A DNA stretch of 64,000 nt from Nitrospira sp. BO4 (GTDB taxonomy: Bacteria; Nitrospirota; Nitrospiria; Nitrospirales; Nitrospiraceae): the NCBI GenBank assembly GCA_030144965.1, contig JAMPUU010000016.1, positions 105,639 through 169,638 on the forward strand. The letters are read 5' to 3'. Below are positions 56,246 to 64,000 of this stretch, piece after piece. The position numbers and the translations under genes are program-made. The notes below the pieces were generated by a model. That model saw only the letters and a program-made list of their open reading frames with translations, did no database searches and was not told where the DNA came from. Each line of letters opens with the position of its first letter. The stretch's first letter is position 1.

Positions 56246-56308
56246 CCGACGCCGCGGCCTGATGCCCTGCCTCGTCACCGACTCATCACTCATGAGGAGC
56301 GTTGTGCC

Positions 56309-58087
56309 GTGCTGAAAACTGGCGGCAGTGGCAAGATTTCCATTCTGTCGGAAGAAGTCGTCGGTCGCATTGCAGCCGGAGAAGTGGTTGAACGCCCCGC
56401 GGCCGTCGTCAAAGAGCTTCTCGAAAACAGCATCGATGCCGGTAGCCGGTCGATCACGATTGACGTGAAGGACGGAGGTCTTTCGTTGATCCGCGTGATC
56501 GATGATGGCGAGGGGATGAGCCCTGACGATGCGCCACAAGCTTTTCTGCGGCATGCCACGAGCAAGCTTCGGTCGGATCAAGATCTCTGGTCCATCCGCA
56601 CGATGGGTTTTCGAGGGGAAGCCTTGCCGAGCATTGCCGCCGTGTCACGGGTCCGTCTTCTGACCGCGACTCGTTCCGCCGAGATGGGAACCGAGTTGGA
56701 AGTCATGGGGGGAATCGTCGGGGACATTGCCGATGCTCCTCCGGTGACCGGGACAAGAATTGAAGTGGCGGACCTGTTCTACAATCAGCCGGCTCGCAAG
56801 AAATTTTTGAAGTCCATCTCCACCGAATTTTCACATATCAGCCGGGTGGTGCAGCAGGCCTCGCTGGCCTGGCCGTCCATCCAGTTTCGCTTGACGCATA
56901 ACACGGAAGAGATTTTCAACTATCCGGCTGCCTCGTCGGAGCAGGATCGGATCGCTCAAGTCTATCGACAACCGTTTCTCGATCAGAGCCTCTGGATCAA
57001 GGCCACGCTCCCTGGGGCGACCGTCAGCGGATATATTGTCGATGCGGTCCATGCAAAGTCCTCGCGCATCCCGCAAGAGCTGTTTGTGAACTATCGTCCG
57101 GTGCGTAGCCCGGCGGTGTCCCATGCCGTCGGTGAAGGGTACGGATCGTTTCTTGCCAAAGGGTGTCATCCGCGATTTGTGCTTTTTTTGGATGTCGATC
57201 CGGACCGTCTCGATGTGAACGTCCATCCCACAAAACGAGAGGTACGATTCTCGGACAACGAAACGATACATCAACTCGTTCGACGAGCTGTTCGCCAGAG
57301 GTTGAGTGGTGGAGAACCGACGAACGAATCCGAGGAGGCTCGGTCATTGGAGCGGTCCACCCCATACACCATGGTTTCGGCTGTAGAGCCTTCGCATGCA
57401 GGCGAGTTCCGTGAGACGGATGAAGCGAACCGCACGAGATCCGAGTCTGAAGCTCAATTGGCCTTTGTGAGCGAAGCCGCGGAGCCTTATGTCCGAGCCC
57501 CTTCGGCTGAGGTGATTGCGTTGGGGCAGATCAACCGCACGTTCTTGATCGCACAGGTCGGGAACGATTTGACGGTGGTTGATCAACATACGGCCCACGA
57601 GCGGGTCCTGTTTGAACGACTGTATCGCGCGTGGACCACGCGGGGAATACAGGCTCAGCCTCTCCTCATTCCGGATTCGCTGGAACTGTCCCCGTCTCAT
57701 GCTGCGCTGGTCCAGCGGTATCAGCATGATCTGGAGAAGTTGGGACTAGAGATCGAACCGTTCGGCGCCTCAACGGTCTTGATCCGGTCGATCCCGGTAG
57801 GCATTGGCCGAGTCGATCCGGGAGCGTTTCTGCAAGACCTCGTCGACGATCTGAATCAATGGAACAGTGTTCCCAGTCTGGAGGTAAGAGTTCGGTCGGT
57901 GCTGGCATCGTTGGCCTGCCACGGCGCCGTCCGAGCCGGCCGCCCGATGAAATTGGATGAAATCAAAGCCCTGGTTGAGGAATGGCATGCGGAAGGGGAG
58001 ATCACAACTTGCCCTCATGGACGAAGGACTTCATTCCGGCTCAGCACCGATGATTTGGAGAAAATGTTTGGGCGAGCTGGCTGGTAG
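56309..58087 (+). CDS. mutL: DNA mismatch repair protein MutL
   Basis: 592 residues. GHKL ATPase motifs ELLENSIDAGS, DDGEGMSPDD and GFRGEALPSIAAVS; C-terminal endonuclease-type motifs DQHTAHERVLFERL, ACHGAVRAG and CPHGRRTSF, indicating a nicking MutL. The GTG at 56309 has GAGGAG nine bases upstream. No mutS lies in this window except the unrelated membrane MutS-like protein. Confidence 0.95.
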   Translation: MLKTGGSGKISILSEEVVGRIAAGEVVERPAAVVKELLENSIDAGSRSITIDVKDGGLSLIRVIDDGEGMSPDDAPQAFLRHATSKLRSDQDLWSIRTMGFRGEALPSIAAVSRVRLLTATRSAEMGTELEVMGGIVGDIADAPPVTGTRIEVADLFYNQPARKKFLKSISTEFSHISRVVQQASLAWPSIQFRLTHNTEEIFNYPAASSEQDRIAQVYRQPFLDQSLWIKATLPGATVSGYIVDAVHAKSSRIPQELFVNYRPVRSPAVSHAVGEGYGSFLAKGCHPRFVLFLDVDPDRLDVNVHPTKREVRFSDNETIHQLVRRAVRQRLSGGEPTNESEEARSLERSTPYTMVSAVEPSHAGEFRETDEANRTRSESEAQLAFVSEAAEPYVRAPSAEVIALGQINRTFLIAQVGNDLTVVDQHTAHERVLFERLYRAWTTRGIQAQPLLIPDSLELSPSHAALVQRYQHDLEKLGLEIEPFGASTVLIRSIPVGIGRVDPGAFLQDLVDDLNQWNSVPSLEVRVRSVLASLACHGAVRAGRPMKLDEIKALVEEWHAEGEITTCPHGRRTSFRLSTDDLEKMFGRAGW

Positions 58088-58180
58088 ACCATCGTAGACA
58101 GTCTGAGGAGAAAGGGTGATGGACGGAGGGTTGAGAGCGGTGGCCTCGTCCGATCTATTTTCGCCGGCCTTTACGTGAAC

Positions 58181-59173
58181 ATGCTTTCGGAACTTGTGCG
58201 TCGCCACCGTCCCTTAGTCGTGCTTCTCGGTCCGACAGCCGTCGGAAAGAGCCGGATCGCGACGCAGGTGGCCAAACATTTCGATACTGAGGTGCTGGCG
58301 GCAGATTCACGTCAAGTGTATCGGGGGATGGACATTGGAACGGACAAGCCCACCACCGAAGAGCGTCAGGGTGTGCCGCACCGGCTCATCGATTTGGTCG
58401 ATCCCGGTCAAACGTTCAACGCAGGCTGGTATCGGCGTGCCGCGCTGGAAGAAATCGACCGGCTATATGCGGCCAACAGGCTGCCATTCATTGTCGGTGG
58501 AACGGGGTTATACATCAGAACGTTGGTAAGGGGATTGTGTCCAGCGCCCCAGGCAGACCCGCTGGTGAGAGCAGACCTCAAGAAGTTGAAGGAAGAACGG
58601 GGCCGCGACGGCCTCTACGCGGAGTTGATGCGTGTCGATCCTCAGACTGCGGCGCGGTTGCACCCGAATGACGAATCCAAAGTCATTCGGGCATTGGAAG
58701 TGTACCGATTGTCAGGACGCCCAATGTCCGCCATGCATGATGAACACCAATTTCAAGAGATGCCCTTTTCCGCTTTTCTCATAGGCCTTCAGCGAACCGC
58801 AGAGGCGCTCTATCGAAGGATTGAAGAACGAATTGATTGGCAGCTGACTCATGGAATGGTAGAAGAGACTCGGTCATTGCTCGACAGTGGATACGGGCGA
58901 GAACTTGGGGCGATGAAAGGTCTGGGGTATCGCCAGGTGGGAGCCTTTCTGGCAAACGAGTCTGATTACGCGGAAATGGTGCGTCGATTCAAGCGCGATA
59001 CCAGACGCTTTGCGAAACGACAGATGACCTGGTTTCGAAAGGAATCGGGGGTTGTGTGGTTGTCAATCAAAGAGGACGAGTCGTATGAGCGAACCGCCGA
59101 GCGAGTAACCGCGCATATTGAGCGATTTCTGGGAACCCTTGGGCGTCAGGAGCAGCCCGCGGTGTCGCAGTAG
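58181..59173 (+). CDS. miaA: tRNA dimethylallyltransferase
   Basis: 330 residues (332 from GTG 58175). Adds a dimethylallyl group to A37 of tRNAs reading UNN codons. P-loop GPTAVGKSRIA, DSRQVYRGMDIGTDKPT, GWYRRAALEEI, GGTGLYIRTLVRGL and KRDTRRFAKRQMTWF. Follows mutL by about 90 bp. Confidence 0.95.
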   Translation: MLSELVRRHRPLVVLLGPTAVGKSRIATQVAKHFDTEVLAADSRQVYRGMDIGTDKPTTEERQGVPHRLIDLVDPGQTFNAGWYRRAALEEIDRLYAANRLPFIVGGTGLYIRTLVRGLCPAPQADPLVRADLKKLKEERGRDGLYAELMRVDPQTAARLHPNDESKVIRALEVYRLSGRPMSAMHDEHQFQEMPFSAFLIGLQRTAEALYRRIEERIDWQLTHGMVEETRSLLDSGYGRELGAMKGLGYRQVGAFLANESDYAEMVRRFKRDTRRFAKRQMTWFRKESGVVWLSIKEDESYERTAERVTAHIERFLGTLGRQEQPAVSQ

Positions 59174-59226
59174 TCGACGTGGGGAAAAAGATCTGCATGA
59201 AGAGAAAAAAAACGGTTGAGCGGGCT

Positions 59227-60096
59227 ATGGTCGGTGTCATTGGGGGGAGCGGTCTCTATGACATTGAGGGGCTCAAGTCACCTCGGTCCATCCGTGTCCG
59301 TACGCCGTTCGGGCCGCCTTCGGACACGATCACGGTCGGGACACTCGAGGGGATTCGGGTGGCGTTTCTCTCCCGGCATGGGCGTGGGCATGTCTTGAAT
59401 CCGAGCGAAATCAACTATCGTGCAAACATCTTTGCGCTCAAGTCTTTGGGTGTGTCTCATATCATTTCAGTCAGCGCAGTAGGCAGTATGAAAGAGTCGA
59501 TCCGGCCGGGCGACGTGGTGCTCCCGGATCAGTTTGTCGATCTCACCAAACGGCGCGTGTCGACGTATTTTGATAGTGGGATCGTCGCGCATGTCGCCTT
59601 CGGTGACCCGATTTGTGCTGAGCTGGCCCAGGCTCTCCACTCCTCTGGAGAGCGAGCGGGTGCCAAACTGCATCGCGGCGGGACCTATCTCTGCATGGAA
59701 GGTCCGCAGTTTTCGACTAAAGCGGAATCACGGCTCTACCGGCAGTGGGGGGTCGATGTGATCGGTATGACCAACATGCCGGAAGCGAAGCTGGCCCGCG
59801 AGGCGGAGATCTGTTATGCGACGTTGGCGCTGGTCACCGACTATGACTGCTGGCATGAGACGGAAGAAGCCGTGACGGTGGAAGCCGTGTTGGCCACCCT
59901 TCATCGCAACGTGGCCTTGGCCAAATACATCCTCCGCTCGGCAATGCCGTCGTTCGTCAATCCGATCGAGTGTCCCTGTCATCGGGCATTGGACAATGCC
60001 ATTCTGACGGCGCCTAAACGAATCCCTGCAGCGGTTCGGAGGAAACTCGCCGTGCTTGTCGACCGAGCGCTGACACCTAAGAAAGGAGCCTGTTAG
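59227..60096 (+). CDS. mtnP: S-methyl-5'-thioadenosine phosphorylase
   Basis: 289 residues. Splits methylthioadenosine to adenine and methylthioribose-1-phosphate. VIGGSGLYD, LSRHGRGHVLNPSEINYRANI and CMEGPQFSTKAESR with GMTNMPEAKLAREAEICYA are MTAP signatures. ATG 59227 begins the fold; an ATG at 59197 would add ten basic residues. Translationally near the kinase. Confidence 0.92.
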   Translation: MVGVIGGSGLYDIEGLKSPRSIRVRTPFGPPSDTITVGTLEGIRVAFLSRHGRGHVLNPSEINYRANIFALKSLGVSHIISVSAVGSMKESIRPGDVVLPDQFVDLTKRRVSTYFDSGIVAHVAFGDPICAELAQALHSSGERAGAKLHRGGTYLCMEGPQFSTKAESRLYRQWGVDVIGMTNMPEAKLAREAEICYATLALVTDYDCWHETEEAVTVEAVLATLHRNVALAKYILRSAMPSFVNPIECPCHRALDNAILTAPKRIPAAVRRKLAVLVDRALTPKKGAC

Positions 60097-60098
60097 TC

Positions 60099-61013
60099 AT
60101 GGGGAAACTGTTGGTTGTTGGATCGGTTGCGCTTGATACGGTCAAAACTCCGTTCGGCGAGGGAACTGAAATTCTTGGGGGGTCGGCTACGTATTTCTCG
60201 ACGGCGGCCAGCTTCTTCACCTCGGTGGCGCTCATTGCCGTGGTCGGAGAGGACTTCCCTCAGCAGCATATTGCGTTTCTCAAAAGCCGAGGAATCGATC
60301 TCACGGGTCTGGAACGGCGCCCAGGGGCGACCTTTCGTTGGAAGGGTGAGTATACCCATCAGCTGAACGAAGCGCATACCTTGGATACCCAGCTCAATGT
60401 GTTCGAGACGTTTCGTCCCCAGATTCCTGACGCCTATCGCGCGCCGGATGTGTTGTTCCTGGGAAACATCCACCCGGAGCTTCAGTTGGATGTCTTGAAC
60501 AAAGTGAAACGTCCCGCGCTGGTGGCCTGCGATACGATGAATTTCTGGATCAACGGCCAGCGTGAGGCGCTTTGGAAGGTGCTGGAGAAGGTCGATGTGC
60601 TGATCATCAACGACGGTGAGGCTCGGGCGCTGGGCCAGGATTCCAATCTGGTGAAAGTGGCGAAGCTCGTGCTTTCGCGAGGGCCCAAGCATCTCATCGT
60701 GAAACGCGGAGAATATGGCGTGCTCATGTTCAACGAAAGGCAGGTCTTCGGCGCTCCGGCATTTCCGCTCGAGGACGTGCGCGATCCGACCGGTGCCGGG
60801 GATACCTTCGCCGGCGGATTTTTGGGCTACTTGGCGGCGACCGGAAATCACTCGCCTGAAGCCATGAAACAGGCAATCATCTTTGGAAGCGTCATGGCCT
60901 CATTTACAGTAGAAGCCTTTAGTCTTGACCGATTGCGAATCCTGGATTACAAAGAGATTCAGGCTCGGTTTGCCGAGTTCAAGCGGTTAACGCACTTCGA
61001 GGATGTTCGATGA
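60099..61013 (+). CDS. PfkB-family carbohydrate/nucleoside kinase
   Basis: 304 residues. GSVALDTVKTPFGE, ILGGSATYFSTAAS, DFPQQHIAFLKSRGI, and catalytic DPTGAGDTFAGGFLGYL. Substrate unknown; relatives include ribokinases and adenosine kinases. Strong AAAGGAG upstream; starts 2 bp after the MTA phosphorylase gene and its ATG... stop overlaps the next gene's ATG by 4 bp. A role in purine or methylthio-sugar salvage is suggested by position. Confidence 0.83.
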   Translation: MGKLLVVGSVALDTVKTPFGEGTEILGGSATYFSTAASFFTSVALIAVVGEDFPQQHIAFLKSRGIDLTGLERRPGATFRWKGEYTHQLNEAHTLDTQLNVFETFRPQIPDAYRAPDVLFLGNIHPELQLDVLNKVKRPALVACDTMNFWINGQREALWKVLEKVDVLIINDGEARALGQDSNLVKVAKLVLSRGPKHLIVKRGEYGVLMFNERQVFGAPAFPLEDVRDPTGAGDTFAGGFLGYLAATGNHSPEAMKQAIIFGSVMASFTVEAFSLDRLRILDYKEIQARFAEFKRLTHFEDVR

Positions 61014-61690
61014 ACAGGACGAACCGCCGGTTTCATTGGCCGCGAGGATGCTCCACACTGGTGTGGTTAGGACTCATCAGTATTTTGGGAGGTTGTGCGA
61101 CCGACAAAGAAGCGTTGCGGAAATCACAAGGATATTACCAGGAAGGTGTGGCCAGTCTCCCAGGAGATCGCCAGAAGGCCTTTGTCTCATTCCAAAAGTC
61201 CGTTCAACTGAATCCGGACAACAAGGAAGCCCGGTATGCGCTCGGACACGTCTATGCGCTTCAAGGCAAGCTGTCCAACGCCGAAGAACAATTTCGCGCA
61301 GCCATCAAGATCGATGACAACTATTCCGAGGCGCATACCTATCTGGGGCAAGTCTTGGCCAATCAAAACCACTGGGAGGAGGCCATCAAGTCCTACCGGC
61401 TGGCACTGGCGAATCCACTCTACCCTACGCCGGATTTAGCTCGATTTCACCTCGGCCGCGCGCTTGCCCACCAGGGTGATCTTCAGGGATCCATGGAAGC
61501 GTTGGAGGATGCAACATCGGCCAGTCCCCCCAGTGTGCCGCCGGCGATGACTCATTTGGAACTCGGTCGAGTATACTATAAGCTGGGCTATACGACGCGA
61601 GCCCGCGAGGTACTGAAAAAAGTTGCGACTTTGGATAAAGGCGGGGAGTTTGCGGCGGCCGCATCGGAACTCTTGACCCGATTGAAGTAG
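61010..61690 (+). CDS. PilW/PilF-like TPR lipoprotein
   Basis: 226 residues. Lipobox LGGC (Cys about 29), then TPRs (QKAFVSFQKSVQLNPDNKEARYALGHVYALQGKLSNAEEQ... in outline). Similar to PilF/PilW, which helps PilQ secretin assembly. Overlaps pfkB stop (ATGA). Confidence 0.8.
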   Translation: MNRTNRRFHWPRGCSTLVWLGLISILGGCATDKEALRKSQGYYQEGVASLPGDRQKAFVSFQKSVQLNPDNKEARYALGHVYALQGKLSNAEEQFRAAIKIDDNYSEAHTYLGQVLANQNHWEEAIKSYRLALANPLYPTPDLARFHLGRALAHQGDLQGSMEALEDATSASPPSVPPAMTHLELGRVYYKLGYTTRAREVLKKVATLDKGGEFAAAASELLTRLK

Positions 61691-61697
61691 GAGACTT

Positions 61698-62627
61698 ATG
61701 GAGTCGGTGGGCGAATTCTTTAGGCAAGTCCGGGAGACCAAAGGGTTGACCGTAGACGAAGTCGCGTCAAAAACCAGGATTCGCACGGATTTCGTCAAAG
61801 CCCTGGAGGACGGCAATTTCGCCAAGTTGCCCGACCAAGTATTTGCTCGAGGTTTTGTGCGTTCCTACGCCAGATCGCTCGGATTGGATGAAGAAGATGC
61901 GATTCACCGGTTTATCCAATCGGCCGGTTCCTTTTACGAGAAACAGGATGAGCGTGAGCGGCTCAAGGTAAGACAGGTCGAGGAGGACCGGAAGCGTCAG
62001 GCCAATCGCAAAGCGGTGACTATTGCAATCGGGATCGCCGTATTGACCCTGATCTTTCTCTTAAGCCGAGAGCAATCTTCTGTATTTCGGCGGGGCGTGC
62101 CTGAGCCGGCTCCGGTGGCCAAACGAACGACCCCACCGGCGAAAGATGCTGCAGAATCGATCATCCACGAGCCTGAGCGCCCGGCGGAGATTCCGAAGCC
62201 AAGCGAAATGCCTGCTGTCGCGCCAAAGGCAGTGACCGAAGCTCCGCAGCGCCACGAAGCGGCTCCACCCGTCGTTGCGGCTTCCAGACCGGAACCAGAA
62301 ATCGTTTCGTCGGTATCGACTGCTTCTCCCGGCAGCGATGGCCCATTGGGTGGAATTTCATTGAATGCAATCGAGGGTCAAGGCGATGGGCAGCTGGTCT
62401 TGGACCTTGAAGCGACGGAGTTGAGCTGGGTCGTTGTGCAGATCGACAACGGGAGTCCTCAGGAATCGTTGCTTCGGCCGGGCGAAAGGGCTCACTGGAA
62501 GGGGCAGGACCAATTCATCCTCACCCTTGGGAACGCCGGAGGGGTGAAGGCCGAGTTAAACGGGAAGCCTCAAAAGCCGTTCGGGCCGAGCGGAAAAGTT
62601 GCCCGCGACATTGTGTTGAAGCGGTAG
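61698..62627 (+). CDS. rodZ: RodZ-like membrane protein
   Basis: 309 residues. N-terminal HTH (VGEFFRQVRETKGLTVDEVA) and DFVKALEDGNFAKLPDQVFARGFVRSYARSLGLD, TM helix near 115-132 (IAIGIAVLTLIFLL), Pro-rich linker, C-terminal DUF4115 beta domain with LDLEATELSWVVVQ and LRPGERAHWKG. RodZ ties MreB to the wall-making machine. Sits 7 bp after the PilW-like gene, as in other bacteria. Confidence 0.9.
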   Translation: MESVGEFFRQVRETKGLTVDEVASKTRIRTDFVKALEDGNFAKLPDQVFARGFVRSYARSLGLDEEDAIHRFIQSAGSFYEKQDERERLKVRQVEEDRKRQANRKAVTIAIGIAVLTLIFLLSREQSSVFRRGVPEPAPVAKRTTPPAKDAAESIIHEPERPAEIPKPSEMPAVAPKAVTEAPQRHEAAPPVVAASRPEPEIVSSVSTASPGSDGPLGGISLNAIEGQGDGQLVLDLEATELSWVVVQIDNGSPQESLLRPGERAHWKGQDQFILTLGNAGGVKAELNGKPQKPFGPSGKVARDIVLKR

Positions 62628-62882
62628 TCCTCTCTCGAGCGTATTCCTTATTCTAGCCAGTAAATGAATCCCCCGTTGATTTCACGCATCTGCCCATGAG
62701 GCATGGATGATGTCGGTGAGGCCCAAAGGTGTCACGAAATGGATGAAAGCCTGGAATGGGATTGCGGTCATCGCATAAATGCCAACCTTTTCTTGCCTCT
62801 TTTTGAGTTCATGTTGGCATGAGGTTTGATCTTCCTCAGACCAAGAGACTATGAATACAGTAGATGTGAGATAGTTGTTTTC

Positions 62883-62912
62883 TTGACAGGAATTCAAGGG
62901 CGTTGGTATAGT
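62883..62912 (+). promoter_or_regulatory. Probable promoter of cytochrome c gene
   Basis: TTGACA (62883-62888) and TATAGT (62907-62912), spacer 18 bp, 96 bp before the start. The remaining 62628-62882 holds no recognised gene. Confidence 0.55.
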
Positions 62913-63008
62913 CCAGCGGTTTTACCTGACTTCCGAACGTTGCGCATGCAAATAGATATTTGGAGCTGAATTTGATGTCGGTAGGTTAAACACAAAGGAG
63001 GATGTGTG

Positions 63009-63455
63009 ATGGGGTATTTGTCCAAGTTTTTAGGAATTACCGCAGCAGTTGTATTCCTCTCGGTCTCGGTAGTTGGGGCTGAGGAGAAAGATCCTTTGAA
63101 GCCTCGCGTTCCGCCCGATCAAGCGGCAGATGCCAAGGGCATGAAGAATCCGGTTGCCTCCAGCCCAGAAAGCATCGCCAAAGGCAAGGCATTGTACGAG
63201 GGGAAGGGGACCTGCTTCAACTGTCATGGTAAAGCCGGAGATGGCCAGGGCGAAGCCGGCAAGATTTTGAATCCCAGCCCACGGGACTTCACCAACTGCA
63301 AGTTCCACAAGAAACGGAAAGATGGCGAGCTCTTCTGGGTGATTAAGAACGGCAGCCCTGGAACGGGAATGGTTTCTTTAATCCCGGCTGCAATCACCGA
63401 GGAAGAAGCCTGGACGATCATCAATTATGAGCGGAGCTTCTGCAAGGGCGAATAA
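63009..63455 (+). CDS. Monohaem c-type cytochrome
   Basis: 148 residues. Signal peptide (about 1-23, ending VVGA) and one haem site TCFNCHGKAGDG with a distal Met in GTGMVSL. The last Cys in RSFCKGE is extra. Small soluble periplasmic electron carrier. AAGGAGG eight bases upstream fixes ATG 63009. Its partner redox enzyme is outside the window. Confidence 0.9.
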   Translation: MGYLSKFLGITAAVVFLSVSVVGAEEKDPLKPRVPPDQAADAKGMKNPVASSPESIAKGKALYEGKGTCFNCHGKAGDGQGEAGKILNPSPRDFTNCKFHKKRKDGELFWVIKNGSPGTGMVSLIPAAITEEEAWTIINYERSFCKGE

Positions 63456-63492
63456 GAGTCGCTGTCCGGAAGGTCCGAGAGAATCATAAGAA

Positions 63493-63522
63493 GGGTGGGG
63501 AGGCGGCTCCCCACCCTTTTTT
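63493..63522 (+). terminator. Intrinsic terminator after cytochrome c
   Basis: GGGTGGGG/CCCCACCC stem with an 8-nt loop and T6 tail. Confidence 0.9.
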
Positions 63523-63639
63523 ATTCGTTATCCCTCTGCCCGACGGTGCCTCTCACCGTCGCCTCAAGACTGGTTCCAACCGTTCAACATCACTACAAGT
63601 CCATACCTCTTCGCGTTCTGGAACACTCGCTCCGTGGTT

Positions 63640-63825
63640 CAGTGGTTTGCACCCCCCAAAGGGGGGAGCGTATAGGTTATCAGGGTAAAAAGCGCTCTAG
63701 GGGATTGCGCCGCGGACACAAAAAAGGGTAAAGTCCGCCCGTCAGGTCAGGGTGGCGATTGGTACTCAAGCGAGGTGAGAACCACAACGAGCCGTCGGTT
63801 TTCATATTGCAATAGGAGGATGACT
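63640..63825 (+). other. Untranslated leader with two hairpins
   Basis: CCCCCC-AAA-GGGGGG at 63652-63666 and GCGGAC/GTCCGC at 63712-63738 with a 15-nt loop precede the last gene. No known riboswitch class is recognised; the remaining 63523-63640 shows nothing coding. Confidence 0.4.
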
Positions 63826-64000
63826 ATGTGCAGCCTCTCACAGTGGGTGAACCGTCGATCAGGGATTACGACAGCCGCGCTTGCGATTGTCGTGGCAGCT
63901 CTCCTACCCATCGGTATCAGTTATGGCGGCGATAGTGCCACGCCTCCAGGCGTCGCGGCCGCGGACATTGAATACAACGGTCGCATCGCAGTCAATGGGG
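63826..64000 (+). CDS. Exported protein (partial, N-terminus only)
   Basis: First 58 codons. ATG has AGGAGG six bases upstream. Signal peptide with RR near residues 10-11 and hydrophobic TTAALAIVVAALLPIGI, cleavage probably near the YGG region. Rest outside the window; family cannot be named. Confidence 0.7.
   Translation, partial: MCSLSQWVNRRSGITTAALAIVVAALLPIGISYGGDSATPPGVAAADIEYNGRIAVNG

Noticed and set aside
62682..62897. 71-codon minus-strand open frame
   Set aside because: No ribosome-binding site, low-complexity composition, and it overlaps the likely cytochrome c promoter region.

Overview
The window looks like a chromosome segment of a Nitrospira-type bacterium (Nitrospirota). The gene content points there: a Thi4-type thiazole synthase in a thiC operon, an Rh-type ammonium transporter next to a guanidinase-like ureohydrolase, a lone haem-copper-oxidase-I-like protein, many lipoproteins and a complete Gram-negative Tol-Pal system. 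This is inference from gene families and moderately high GC judged by eye; there is no rRNA or nitrite oxidoreductase here to prove it.

Layout. 1-2,700 (minus): thi4 (cut by the window edge) and thiC behind a TPP riboswitch with an intrinsic terminator. 2,775-7,350 (plus): nadA, ileS and lspA. 7,419-16,044: a DUF2024 protein, uppP, a helix-hairpin-helix lipoprotein, an amidohydrolase, a 1148-residue MFS/acyltransferase/acyl-AMP-ligase fusion and a membrane-anchored MutS-like ATPase. 16,161-19,604 (plus): prmA, a MOSC protein, a methyltransferase, an RlpA-like lipoprotein and a small lipoprotein. 19,690-22,065: an AT-richer accessory patch with a PD-(D/E)XK nuclease-like protein, a HAD nucleotidase-like protein and a protein resembling the uracil-DNA glycosylase superfamily. 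22,156-27,623: a DUF6065-like/formylglycine-enzyme-like pair, an alpha/beta hydrolase, the oxidase-I-like protein, thiD and a FlgO-like protein.

27,888-30,628 (plus): the guanidinase-like enzyme and Rh transporter, which together could release and move ammonia. 31,250-35,880 (minus): a compact four-gene operon of a cyclic-nucleotide-domain histidine kinase, a receiver/glutaredoxin-like/thioredoxin-reductase-like fusion without redox cysteines, a one-cysteine DsbA-like protein and a DedA-rhodanese fusion. This is the best candidate for an undescribed signalling system.

36,071-48,149 holds small hypothetical proteins, an NlpC/P60-like lipoprotein beside a Ycf46-like AAA ATPase, a metallo-beta-lactamase-fold hydrolase, a DUF151 nuclease-like protein, an inverted-repeat element, and a minus-strand run of an LpoA-like protein, an M50 protease and trpS. 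48,220-49,622: xerD-like recombinase, tRNA-Val and tRNA-Asp. 49,696-62,627 (plus): tolQ-tolR-tolA-tolB-pal with two CpoB/YbgF-like genes, then mutL, miaA, an MTA phosphorylase, a PfkB kinase, a PilW-like TPR lipoprotein and a RodZ-like protein. The window ends with a monohaem cytochrome c and the first 58 codons of an exported protein.

No CRISPR array, insertion sequence or phage structural gene was seen.
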